From assembly GCA_030601645.1 (NCBI GenBank), contig JAUWBQ010000013.1:1-17980 (forward strand): a stretch of DNA of 17,980 nt, read 5' to 3'. Numbering within the stretch: position 1 is the first letter of the stretch; each line of letters opens with the position of its first letter. The notes under the pieces were generated by a model. That model was not told the DNA's origin, searched no databases, and saw only the letters and a list, made by a program, of their open reading frames with translations. Shown in pieces: positions 1-7,023 of this stretch. The position numbers and the translations under genes were made by a program. This DNA comes from Candidatus Bathyarchaeota archaeon. GTDB taxonomy: Archaea; Thermoproteota; Bathyarchaeia; TCS64.

Positions 1-774
1 GACTACATGAAGAAGATCGCTCGGAGCGCCGAGAACTGGACCCTGGAGATCAGCCCCGAGTCCCACGACGACCGCGTTCGCAGGGTCATGGGGAAACCCT
101 ACACCGCCGACCAGATGGAGAAGACCATCCAGCTGGGCGTCGAGCACGGCTGCCAGAAGTTCGACGTCTACTTCATGGTGGGCCTGAGCCAGCAGACCGG
201 CAGATCGGCCCTCGACAGCGTCGAGTACAGCAGGCGCCTGTACCAGAAGTTCGGGAAGGAAGCCGGGATATACACATTCATCGCGCCCATGGCCCCCTTC
301 CTGGATCCCGGCAGCGCGATCTTCGACGACCCAAGGAGGTACGGATACACCCAACTGTACAGGACCCTGCGGGAGCACAAGCAGGCACTCTACCAGCCCA
401 GCTGGAAGCTCTACCTCAGCTATCAAACGGACTGGATGACGAGGGACGAGATCACAGAGACCACCTACGAAGCCATGATCAGGATGAACAGCCTCAAGGC
501 CGAGAAGGGGGTCACCGATCCCAGAGATGCGTCCAAGGTCGCCGCCGGATTGAACCTGGCCCGGGACGTCATGAGGAAGATAGACGCGATTATGGCATCC
601 ACATCAGAAGAGGCGGAGAGGAACCGACAGTACCGGCGGCTCCGCTGGGAGATAGAGGAGACGAAGAAGTCGACGGGCCTGGCAAAGAAGGAGCTCAGGA
701 TGCCGGGGACGGCCGGGATCAGGTTGAAGGGGGCTCTGAAGTACCTCGTCAGGCTGTTTAGGAAGTCCAAGTAG
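1..774 (+). CDS. Radical SAM protein, C-terminal part (5' end cut off)
   Basis: The frame is already open at base 1, so this is the 3' part of a gene; the Met codon at base 7 is probably internal. The visible protein opens with a segment containing ISPESHD and VRRVMGKPY, typical of the second half of the radical SAM barrel in B12-binding-domain/radical SAM proteins. FMVGLSQQT and an IAPMAPFLDPGS stretch follow. The last 80 or so residues are charged and helical and end in a Lys/Arg-rich tail. The CxxxCxxC cluster motif and any B12 domain would lie upstream, outside the window, so substrate and reaction cannot be told. The stop codon is one base from that of the convergent ATPase gene. The radical SAM assignment is good; the B12-dependent subtype rests on family resemblance recalled, not searched. 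Confidence 0.75.
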   Translation, partial: DYMKKIARSAENWTLEISPESHDDRVRRVMGKPYTADQMEKTIQLGVEHGCQKFDVYFMVGLSQQTGRSALDSVEYSRRLYQKFGKEAGIYTFIAPMAPFLDPGSAIFDDPRRYGYTQLYRTLREHKQALYQPSWKLYLSYQTDWMTRDEITETTYEAMIRMNSLKAEKGVTDPRDASKVAAGLNLARDVMRKIDAIMASTSEEAERNRQYRRLRWEIEETKKSTGLAKKELRMPGTAGIRLKGALKYLVRLFRKSK

Positions 775-775
775 C

Positions 776-1723
776 CTAGGGGAAGAGCAGCTTCTCCACC
801 TTCTTGAGGGCTTCCACGCCCTTTACCTCGAAGGCCTGGAGGGGCAGCTGCACCACGGGCATGGAGGGGCTGTATGTTCTCTCCAGAACGTCTATGTACT
901 TGAGCTGCATCTCCCTCCGGCTCCTGTTGAAGCCGGAGTTCGCGGCCTCAGGTGTCAATACGTGGTTGATGACTATGCCCCTCACTATGATGCCGAAACT
1001 CTTCAGGTCCTCGGCCACCCTCTGGGTCTGGTTCACCCCTAGAGCCTCGGGTATGGTGACGAGGAAGGCCTTGGTCCCCTCGTCCTTCATCATGTCCAGC
1101 ACGTTCTTGGCCAGCTGCTCCCACTCGGCTATGATCTTCAGCGGGTCTCTCTTGGATCTTCCCTGGGTTAAGGCGTCCAGGGCGCTTTTGACCCGGACGT
1201 ACATCTTCGCGGCCTCTCCCAGGTGAACGTAGAACATCTCCTGTATCTTGAGGAGGTTGAGGGTTCCCCCCGCGGGCGCCGTGTCCCAGACGATGATGTC
1301 GTAGTCGCCGTCTTTGTAGAGATCATAGACGTAGCTGAGGGCGAACTCCTCGGCTATCCCGGGCGCGCCCGCCACGTACTCGATGATACCCTCGTCCACG
1401 GGAAGGAAGGACGAGATCACCTCGTAGACGACGTCGCCGAACTTATCCTTCCAGAGCTCGACGACCCTATCGTAGTCAAGCTCGACGGCGTCGAGGCCCG
1501 GCACGGCCTCTACCGGGGTGATGTCCCCCCGGACATCAATCTCCAGCATGTCGGATAGGGAGGGCGCCGGATCCGTAGACAAGAGGAGTGTGCGGAGCCC
1601 CCGCTGGGCGAAGTGGACTGCTGCCGTCGAGGCGCATGTGGTCTTGCCGACGCCCCCCTTGCCGCAGAACATGACGATCTTCGGCGTCTCCTCGTCGAGG
1701 AACGCTAGGCCTTCAACGCTCAT
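776..1723 (-). CDS. ArsA/Get3 (TRC40)-family ATPase
   Basis: A 315-residue deviant-Walker ATPase. The P-loop GKGGVGKT with the signature lysine is at about residues 21-28, switch I STDPAPS at 49-55 and switch II DTAPAGGT at 147-154. VINHVL near residue 250 fits the nucleotide-binding region of ArsA/Get3 proteins. The family couples ATP hydrolysis to arsenite export or to delivery of tail-anchored membrane proteins. No CxxC zinc pair of the eukaryotic Get3 dimer is seen, and no arsenical-resistance gene is nearby, so the client is unknown. An in-frame ATG at 1795 would add 24 residues. The ATG at 1723 is preferred because GGTGA lies just before it and the P-loop then falls where the family has it. 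The gene is divergent from the methyltransferase and convergent with the radical SAM gene. Confidence 0.9.
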   Translation of the reverse strand: MSVEGLAFLDEETPKIVMFCGKGGVGKTTCASTAAVHFAQRGLRTLLLSTDPAPSLSDMLEIDVRGDITPVEAVPGLDAVELDYDRVVELWKDKFGDVVYEVISSFLPVDEGIIEYVAGAPGIAEEFALSYVYDLYKDGDYDIIVWDTAPAGGTLNLLKIQEMFYVHLGEAAKMYVRVKSALDALTQGRSKRDPLKIIAEWEQLAKNVLDMMKDEGTKAFLVTIPEALGVNQTQRVAEDLKSFGIIVRGIVINHVLTPEAANSGFNRSRREMQLKYIDVLERTYSPSMPVVQLPLQAFEVKGVEALKKVEKLLFP

Positions 1724-1750
1724 GGACTCACCTATTTTCCATTGACGTTC

Positions 1751-1758
1751 TAGATAAA
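1751..1758 (-). promoter_or_regulatory. TATA-like box for the ArsA-family gene
   Basis: On the minus strand the sequence TTTATCTA lies about 30 bases before the chosen ATG at 1723. This would give a very short leader. It also argues against translation from the upstream ATG at 1795, which lies upstream of this box. Confidence 0.4.
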
Positions 1759-1809
1759 GGTTCAGAGCGGGGGAAGTCGGAGCCTTTCGACGCATTTATG
1801 AGCTGATAC

Positions 1810-2520
1810 ATGATTTTAGGGAAGAAGCGATCCGTCGTGACTGTCTGGCGGGAGGTCGAGGACGCCCTCGAGTCTATCATCGATGACTACGAGAGGGTGA
1901 ACCATGTCATCTCCTTATTCCAGGACGACAAGGCCAGGATCAGAGGATTGGAGAAAATAGGCCCCCAGGAGGGTGTAGGCTTGGAACTGGGATCCGGACC
2001 GGGGAACTTCACCGAGATGCTCCTCCGATTCGTCGGGGACCCCCTCCTATGCTTGGATTATTCAGACAGGATGCTGTCTGTAGCCAAGACCCGGAACGGA
2101 AGCGAGAACGTGGGTTTCGTGAGGGGGATCTTCGAGGCACTGCCGTTCCGGGGGGATGCCGTATCGTTTGTCGGTGCTGCGTACGCTATTCGGGACTCCA
2201 CAGACAAGGAAAAGGCCCTTGAGGAGATCGGGAAGATCCTGAGAAAAGATGGCAGGCTACTGGTCATCGACATCGGTAAGCCCAACAACAGGATCGTTAG
2301 GGGGGTCTTCTCCCTCTACATGCGATATGTTGTGCCTTTGCTGGGCGGACTCGTGACAAGGTACGGGTACAGGAACCCATGGAACATCCTCTACAAGACA
2401 TATGAGCTTCTGCCCGTTAACGGAGAGCTGGAGAGTCTGATGGGGCATGTGCTGGGTCATGCCGAGGTGGAGGAGCGGGCCTTCGGCGGCCTGATCATAG
2501 CGACTGCGGTGAAATCATGA
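1810..2520 (+). CDS. UbiE/MenG-like SAM-dependent C-methyltransferase
   Basis: A class I SAM methyltransferase of 236 residues, a normal length for UbiE/MenG. Motif I is LELGSGPG (58-65) and the ribose-binding acid is D83 in CLDYSDRM. The strongest family mark is YAIRDSTDKEKALEEI at 125-140 followed by GRLLVIDIGKPN, which matches the UbiE/MenG region that in the family reads close to FGIRN..D...AL.E. The C-terminal VPLLGGLVTR and FGGLIIATAVKS also fit that family. In bacteria these enzymes methylate the ring of demethylmenaquinone or a ubiquinone precursor after prenylation. Neighbouring prenyltransferase, tail synthase and reductase genes support a lipid-quinone or phenazine-type substrate, by inference. 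The stop lies three bases from that of the convergent E1-like gene. Confidence 0.82.
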   Translation: MILGKKRSVVTVWREVEDALESIIDDYERVNHVISLFQDDKARIRGLEKIGPQEGVGLELGSGPGNFTEMLLRFVGDPLLCLDYSDRMLSVAKTRNGSENVGFVRGIFEALPFRGDAVSFVGAAYAIRDSTDKEKALEEIGKILRKDGRLLVIDIGKPNNRIVRGVFSLYMRYVVPLLGGLVTRYGYRNPWNILYKTYELLPVNGELESLMGHVLGHAEVEERAFGGLIIATAVKS

Positions 2521-2523
2521 GGA

Positions 2524-3585
2524 TTACACGCCTGGCAGTAGGCTTCCGCGGAGCCTGATGGCCTCGTCCATCCCGTCGACACCCTCCAGAATCACCACAC
2601 CGCTCTTAAGAACGCTCCCCTTCACGGGCCCTTTGCTGAAGGTGGTTCCCAGCTTCGCCTCGACGCTGGGCTGGTAACCCGCGGCCCTCAGACGGCTATT
2701 CAAACCTGCCAGGTCGATGTCGAGGTCGTCGTCCGGGGTGAACACGAAGACCCTGCGGCCCTCCCTCCCGCATATCTCCTGGACCGGGTCGTGCTTTATG
2801 GTCGAGGGCTCGGAGCGGGGCTTACTTCCGCAGACTGGGCAGGTCTCCACCTTCGCGAGGACGATCTTCTCGAAGGACAGGTCCTCTAGGTCGCAGAAGA
2901 TGAGTTTGTTCGCAAGATTAGGAGGTCTACCAAGCAGGACTCTCACCGCCTCGGAGACCTGGATGCTAGCAATGATGCTGATCACGGATGGGTGTACGCC
3001 AGCCACGGCGCATGTGGGGAGGGCGTCGTCGTCCATGTTGCCTTGGAAGCATTCGAGGCAGGCCGTATCGCCGGGGATGAAGGTGGAGGCGTTGCCGATG
3101 TGGGTGATGACCGCTCCATATATATACGGAATCCCCAGATTGACGCAGGCCCTGTTGAGGGAGTACCTGGACGACATGCTATCGAGGCAGTCCACGACCA
3201 GATCCACGCCCTCGATGAGCCTCTCGGCGTTCCCCGGTGTCAGGCCCATGGGGACGGGCTCGACCTCGACGAAGGGATTCAACAGCTCCAGTCTCTCGGC
3301 GGCGGCCTCGACTTTGGGGTGGCCGATCCTGTCCATGCCGTATATGTGCTGCCTTTGGAGGTTCGACACCTCCACCACGTCCCTGTCAACGATCCTGAGG
3401 TACCCTACACCTATAGAGGCCAGCTGTATCGTCACGGGGCTGCCCAGGCCGCCGACGCCGACGACGCAGACTCGGGCCTCTTTCAGCCTCTTCTGGCCCG
3501 TCGCGCCGATTTCGTCTAGGACTATCTGTCTGGAATAGTACTCAAGCTCCTCTTCCGAGAGTCCCTGAACGTTGAAGGGTGACAT
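2524..3585 (-). CDS. HesA/MoeB/ThiF-family E1-like adenylyltransferase
   Basis: These enzymes adenylate the C-terminal glycine of a ubiquitin-fold sulfur carrier (MoaD, ThiS or a SAMP-like protein). With the start at 3585 the protein has 353 residues. The nucleotide-binding loop GVGGLG is at 43-48, IVDRDVVEVSNLQRQ at 65-79 and CLDSMSSR at 133-140. Zinc pairs are C176-x-x-C179 and C249-x-x-C252, and C192 in TCAVAGV sits at the usual catalytic or crossover cysteine position. About 95 residues after the second zinc pair form an extra C-terminal domain I do not recognise. In-frame ATGs at 3594 and 3666 are alternatives. A TATA-like stretch at about 3617-3627 suits a start at 3585 or 3594, and the family homology starts at GLSEEELEYYSRQI. 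With fdhD 3.5 kb away, a MoeB role in Mo/W cofactor synthesis is plausible but not shown. Confidence 0.88.
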   Translation of the reverse strand: MSPFNVQGLSEEELEYYSRQIVLDEIGATGQKRLKEARVCVVGVGGLGSPVTIQLASIGVGYLRIVDRDVVEVSNLQRQHIYGMDRIGHPKVEAAAERLELLNPFVEVEPVPMGLTPGNAERLIEGVDLVVDCLDSMSSRYSLNRACVNLGIPYIYGAVITHIGNASTFIPGDTACLECFQGNMDDDALPTCAVAGVHPSVISIIASIQVSEAVRVLLGRPPNLANKLIFCDLEDLSFEKIVLAKVETCPVCGSKPRSEPSTIKHDPVQEICGREGRRVFVFTPDDDLDIDLAGLNSRLRAAGYQPSVEAKLGTTFSKGPVKGSVLKSGVVILEGVDGMDEAIRLRGSLLPGV

Positions 3586-3685
3586 TGTACCCATCGAACT
3601 TGTGTGCACTGAACTCAATAAGTTATGTGTGTCATGGCCTCGTTTTTCGCCTGTGAAGGGGGACAAACGGGCTTGTCTACTTGTC

Positions 3686-4579
3686 TCAAAGGAATGTGGA
3701 TAACAGGAGGCCGATGCTGGTCAACAGTGCCATGGACAGGATCCACTGGATGTTTGCGCCCAGAGCGGGGATCAGCTTCTCGAGGTCGCTGTGATTCGCG
3801 ATGGCTCCCCTGGCGGCCTTCAGAGCCGTGGGCAGGGTCAAGAAGGTCACGAGCGTCGTCCACGGCAGCAGCCTGAATGCGATACAGACCAGAACCCAGG
3901 CGTAGGTCGAGGCCACGAGGCCAGCGTAGACCTTGGACGCCCTCTCCAGGCCGAGTACCATTACTATGTTCCTCCGCCCGGTCTCCCTGTCGGGCTCCAG
4001 ATCCGGGAACTCGTTTATCAACAGGAGCGCCGCCCCGAGGATGCCGGGTATCACCGCTGGGACGAAGGCCGAGATGCTGTATCTTCCGGTCATTATGAAG
4101 TACGCTCCGACGGCCATCAGGAACCCGAAGTTTATCCCCGTGAACAGCTCGCCCACGTACCAGCGGGAGAGGAAGGGCGTGTAGAAGTAGATGGTGAACG
4201 CCGCAAACAGGATGAGGGGGAGGAGCATCCACCCCATGGCGTAGGCGAAGTATACACCGATGGCGCCGCCCAGGATGAGGCATGCGAGGGCGAAGTGGTA
4301 CACGCTCCTGGGGTTTAGATCTCCAGCGGGGAGGATTCCGCTGCCCCCGCTGAAGGGCGTCCTCGTGGTCTTCAGGTCCAAGCCGCTCTCATAGTCAAAG
4401 TAGTCGTTTATCACGTTGATGCTTATGTGGGCGAGCAATACGCCGACGAGGCCCAGGATAGAATGAAACACGTTGAAGCTCCCTTCGATGTACGCCGCTG
4501 CCAATCCCACAGAATAGTTGAGGGGCGTCAGTAGGAGGAAGCTGGGTCTGGTCTCCTTGAACCAGATTTTCAGATCCAT
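3686..4579 (-). CDS. UbiA-family prenyltransferase, MenA-like
   Basis: An integral membrane prenyltransferase of 297 residues with about eight hydrophobic segments. The first Mg-diphosphate motif is NDYFDYESGLD at 58-68 and the second is NEFPDLEPDRETGRR at 189-203. TPFSGGSGILPAG (74-86) after motif 1 is characteristic of the MenA branch rather than of archaeal digeranylgeranylglyceryl phosphate synthase. MenA moves a polyprenyl chain from its diphosphate to an aromatic acid such as 1,4-dihydroxy-2-naphthoate; methanophenazine synthesis is thought to use a similar enzyme. The gene is divergent from the polyprenyl synthase, which could supply its donor. The ring acceptor cannot be read from the sequence. 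A TATA box at 4612-4622 supports the ATG at 4579. Confidence 0.87.
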   Translation of the reverse strand: MDLKIWFKETRPSFLLLTPLNYSVGLAAAYIEGSFNVFHSILGLVGVLLAHISINVINDYFDYESGLDLKTTRTPFSGGSGILPAGDLNPRSVYHFALACLILGGAIGVYFAYAMGWMLLPLILFAAFTIYFYTPFLSRWYVGELFTGINFGFLMAVGAYFIMTGRYSISAFVPAVIPGILGAALLLINEFPDLEPDRETGRRNIVMVLGLERASKVYAGLVASTYAWVLVCIAFRLLPWTTLVTFLTLPTALKAARGAIANHSDLEKLIPALGANIQWILSMALLTSIGLLLSTFL

Positions 4580-4611
4580 TTCGGGTGATCCTTGACTGGT
4601 GGAGGAGGTCG

Positions 4612-4622
4612 TATTTATATTT
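4612..4622 (-). promoter_or_regulatory. TATA box of the UbiA-family gene
   Basis: The minus strand reads AAATATAAATA, centred about 38 bases before the ATG at 4579. This predicts a transcript start near 4591 and a leader of about a dozen bases. It is one half of a compact divergent promoter region shared with the polyprenyl synthase gene. Confidence 0.6.
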
Positions 4623-4662
4623 CTTCCCGATTTTCCCGGCTGAGCTGAAAAGCCTCAAAGTT

Positions 4663-4674
4663 AAAATATATAAT
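4663..4674 (+). promoter_or_regulatory. TATA box of the polyprenyl synthase gene
   Basis: AAAATATATAAT lies about 48 bases before the TTG start at 4716. The expected transcript start is near 4695, leaving room for the AGGAG ribosome site at 4704-4708. It faces away from the UbiA TATA box about 45 bases upstream. Confidence 0.6.
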
Positions 4675-4715
4675 ACGAGGCATACTTTAGGATTCGAAAG
4701 TACAGGAGTGGGCGT

Positions 4716-5705
4716 TTGTTTAATTTCAATGAAGCCCTGGGCGATAAACTAGGATTCATCAACAAGGCACTGGAGGAGCTTAACCTCTCATACGTCCACT
4801 CCATTCTCCGGGTCCCAGCGAAATATGCGATCACAGGCAGCGGTAAGCGCCTCAGGCCGATAATATGCACATTCTGCGCCGAGGTCGCGGGGGGGGATTA
4901 TAGGGACACCAAGGAAGCGTTCCTTGCCCTTGAGCTGATCCACAACGGGACTCTGGTCCACGACGACATCATCGACGAGGACCTCTTCAGGAGGGGCCGC
5001 CCCTCGACTCAGGTCAAGTTCGGCGGAAAACGGGCCGTCCTCACCGGGGACGCCCTGCTCAGCCTGGGCCTCAAGTACGCCGCCATGACGGGGAGGCCGA
5101 GCGTGGTCCACTGGCTGTCGGAGACGGCCCTCAAGATGGTCCAGGGGGTGGCCCTCCAGACCTTCAACCGGAGGAAGCTGGTCAATGAGGAGGCCTATCT
5201 CAACATAAACTACCTGAAGAGCGGAAGCCTCTTCGAGGCGGCGGCGGCCCTGGGCGGGCTGATGGGATCCCAGAATCCGGAGGACTCAGCGAAGCTGGCG
5301 GAGTTCGGAAAGAACTTCGGGAACGCGTATCAGATCAGGGACGACGTATGCGGGGTCTTCGAGAACAAGGACGACGATCTTTCGAGAAACGACCTCCTGA
5401 ACGGTGATGTCTCCCTCCCCTTCATATACGCCCTTGACTCAGACATCTCAGAGAGAGACCGGATCACCATCACGTCCGCTTACCTCGGCCAGAGCGACAA
5501 GGTGGACATTGAGGAGGTCCAGCGCATCTACGGGGATACGGGGGCGCTGGAGAGATGCATGGCGAAGATGAACGAGTTCGCCGAGCGGGGACGGATGTTC
5601 CTTGCAGACTTTGAGAGGTCGGAGGCGAAGGAGTTCCTCAACTACATCATGGACCAGTACTACCGCAAATTCAGCCCGGGGATTAAAGTCGGCGTGATAA
5701 TCTAG
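4716..5705 (+). CDS. trans-Polyprenyl diphosphate synthase
   Basis: A 329-residue soluble isoprenyl synthase that condenses isopentenyl diphosphate onto an allylic diphosphate. GKRLRP is at 43-48 and the first aspartate-rich motif DDIID at 83-87. The second motif is DDVCG at 209-213, where the usual final Asp is Gly. The residues five and four before the first motif are Gly78 and Thr79. Short-chain (C15-C20) archaeal enzymes usually carry a bulky aromatic here, so small residues favour a longer chain. The start is TTG at 4716, seven bases after AGGAG (4704-4708); the next residues match the family N-terminus. Position next to the MenA-like gene suggests it makes the redox-lipid tail. A second copy for membrane lipids would be expected elsewhere. 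Confidence 0.9.
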   Translation: MFNFNEALGDKLGFINKALEELNLSYVHSILRVPAKYAITGSGKRLRPIICTFCAEVAGGDYRDTKEAFLALELIHNGTLVHDDIIDEDLFRRGRPSTQVKFGGKRAVLTGDALLSLGLKYAAMTGRPSVVHWLSETALKMVQGVALQTFNRRKLVNEEAYLNINYLKSGSLFEAAAALGGLMGSQNPEDSAKLAEFGKNFGNAYQIRDDVCGVFENKDDDLSRNDLLNGDVSLPFIYALDSDISERDRITITSAYLGQSDKVDIEEVQRIYGDTGALERCMAKMNEFAERGRMFLADFERSEAKEFLNYIMDQYYRKFSPGIKVGVII

Positions 5706-5722
5706 GTGCACAGTCTTCATCC

Positions 5723-5731
5723 TTTAAAAAT
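5723..5731 (+). promoter_or_regulatory. TATA box of the geranylgeranyl reductase-family gene
   Basis: TTTAAAAAT lies in the 65-base gap after the polyprenyl synthase stop. With a start near 5753 the leader would just include GGAGG at 5758-5762, eight bases before the TTG start at 5771. The gene may therefore have its own promoter despite the short gap. Confidence 0.45.
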
Positions 5732-5770
5732 GGGTGGTTATTAATACGTTGAACCGTGGAGGCCTGAACC

Positions 5771-6955
5771 TTGTATGACGTCGTCGTTGTTGGGGCGGGT
5801 CCAGGGGGCTCTATGACGGCTAAAACCGCGGCGGAGAGGGGGCTCGAGGTGCTCCTCCTTGAGAGGGAGCTGGAGGTTGGCGTCCCAGACAAGTGCGGGG
5901 AGTTCTTGCCGAGCCTCCAGGAGATGAGACGACTGGCCCCCGACGTATCAGACCTGGAGGGCCTCTTCGACCCCCCAAATTTCTGCATAGTAAACCGCAC
6001 CAAATATGTCAAGTTCGTCTTCCCGAACGAGGTGGAGATCGCCGTTCCCTTCCAGGGTCTGGTCATCGAGAGGAAGCTGTTCGACAAGCATCTGGCCAAC
6101 GAGGCAGCCCGGGCGGGAGCCGAGGTCGCCCCCCTCACCAGGGTCGTCGACCTCCTCAAGGGCGGGAGAGGGGTGAAGGCAAAGAACACGGATGGAGCGA
6201 TCGACATTCCGGCGAAGACGATCGCATGCGCAGATGGCGCCTACTCCCTGATAGCCAGGAGGGCGGGACTCCCCGTGTCGAGGGACCCCTTGGACTACGG
6301 CATAGGCTACCAGTACGAGATGGTGAACGTCGAACACGACCACGACTGCGTCGACATGTACTTGGGGGAGGACATCGCCCCAGGTGCCTACGCCTGGATA
6401 ATCCCAAAGGGGGACGACGTCGCCAATGTGGGCACCGGGGTCCGGCCGCCCTACATGAAGGAGGGGATGGGCATCCGGGACTACCAACGAAACTTCGTCG
6501 AGAAGCACCCCGTATCCTCCGCGAAGCTGACCGGGGCCGTGCCGACGGCGATCAAAGCCGGGTGCATCCCCGTCGGGGGGCCGATGGCGAGGACCTGCGC
6601 TGGGAATGTCATCGCCGTGGGCGATGCTGGGGGGCACACGATCCCCACCGTCGGCGGGGGGGTTCCTCCCGCCCTCATATGCGGCCGGATAGCGGGAAAC
6701 GCGTTGGCAGACCATGTCTTAGAAGGGAAGCCTTTGACAGATTTCGACTCGGCGTGGAGGGGGCAGTTGGGGAGGACCCTGGAGAACTCCCTTCGGATGA
6801 GGAGGATGAGCGACATCGTGTTCAAGAGCGAGAGGATGATCGACCTGATCACCAGGCGGGGCTGGCTCACGGAGGAGATAGTGACGAAGTTCGTCCTCTG
6901 CCAGATGGACGCGAAGATGAGGCTCATCGAGAAGACCCTGGGGAGGATGAGCTAG
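5771..6955 (+). CDS. Geranylgeranyl reductase-family flavoprotein
   Basis: A 394-residue FAD enzyme that saturates isoprenoid double bonds. The dinucleotide-binding motif GAGPGGS is at 8-14 right after the N-terminal YDVVVV strand. KCGEFLP is at 41-47, ADGAYSLIARRAG at 154-166, AYAWIIPKG at 207-214 and the second FAD motif VGDAGGHTIPTVGGG at 283-297. All are in the order expected for archaeal GGR. Family members reduce the geranylgeranyl chains of membrane lipids; relatives such as mycobacterial MenJ reduce one double bond in a menaquinone tail. Placement 65 bases after the polyprenyl synthase, with a MenA-like gene upstream, makes a redox-lipid tail a reasonable substrate, but membrane lipid saturation is equally possible. 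TTG start at 5771 with GGAGG eight bases before it. Confidence 0.9.
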   Translation: MYDVVVVGAGPGGSMTAKTAAERGLEVLLLERELEVGVPDKCGEFLPSLQEMRRLAPDVSDLEGLFDPPNFCIVNRTKYVKFVFPNEVEIAVPFQGLVIERKLFDKHLANEAARAGAEVAPLTRVVDLLKGGRGVKAKNTDGAIDIPAKTIACADGAYSLIARRAGLPVSRDPLDYGIGYQYEMVNVEHDHDCVDMYLGEDIAPGAYAWIIPKGDDVANVGTGVRPPYMKEGMGIRDYQRNFVEKHPVSSAKLTGAVPTAIKAGCIPVGGPMARTCAGNVIAVGDAGGHTIPTVGGGVPPALICGRIAGNALADHVLEGKPLTDFDSAWRGQLGRTLENSLRMRRMSDIVFKSERMIDLITRRGWLTEEIVTKFVLCQMDAKMRLIEKTLGRMS

Positions 6956-7023
6956 ATCCAGCGGCTTCTGGCCCTCCCTCTATTTTAATGGGTGAATTAT
7001 GGTAGTAATTGTGAGGTGGCCTC

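Noticed and set aside
3615..4283. 222-codon minus-strand frame overlapping the UbiA gene
   Set aside because: Same-strand shifted frame rich in Arg, Pro and His; UbiA motifs lie in the other frame.
5948..6715. 255-codon minus-strand reading frame inside the reductase gene
   Set aside because: Antisense shadow of a GC-rich gene: no family motif, His/Asp/Pro-rich composition and no promoter or ribosome site.
5893..7005. Long Arg/Gly/Pro-rich reading frame overlapping the geranylgeranyl reductase gene on the same strand
   Set aside because: The composition is typical of a shifted frame in GC-rich DNA, and the reductase frame has every family motif.
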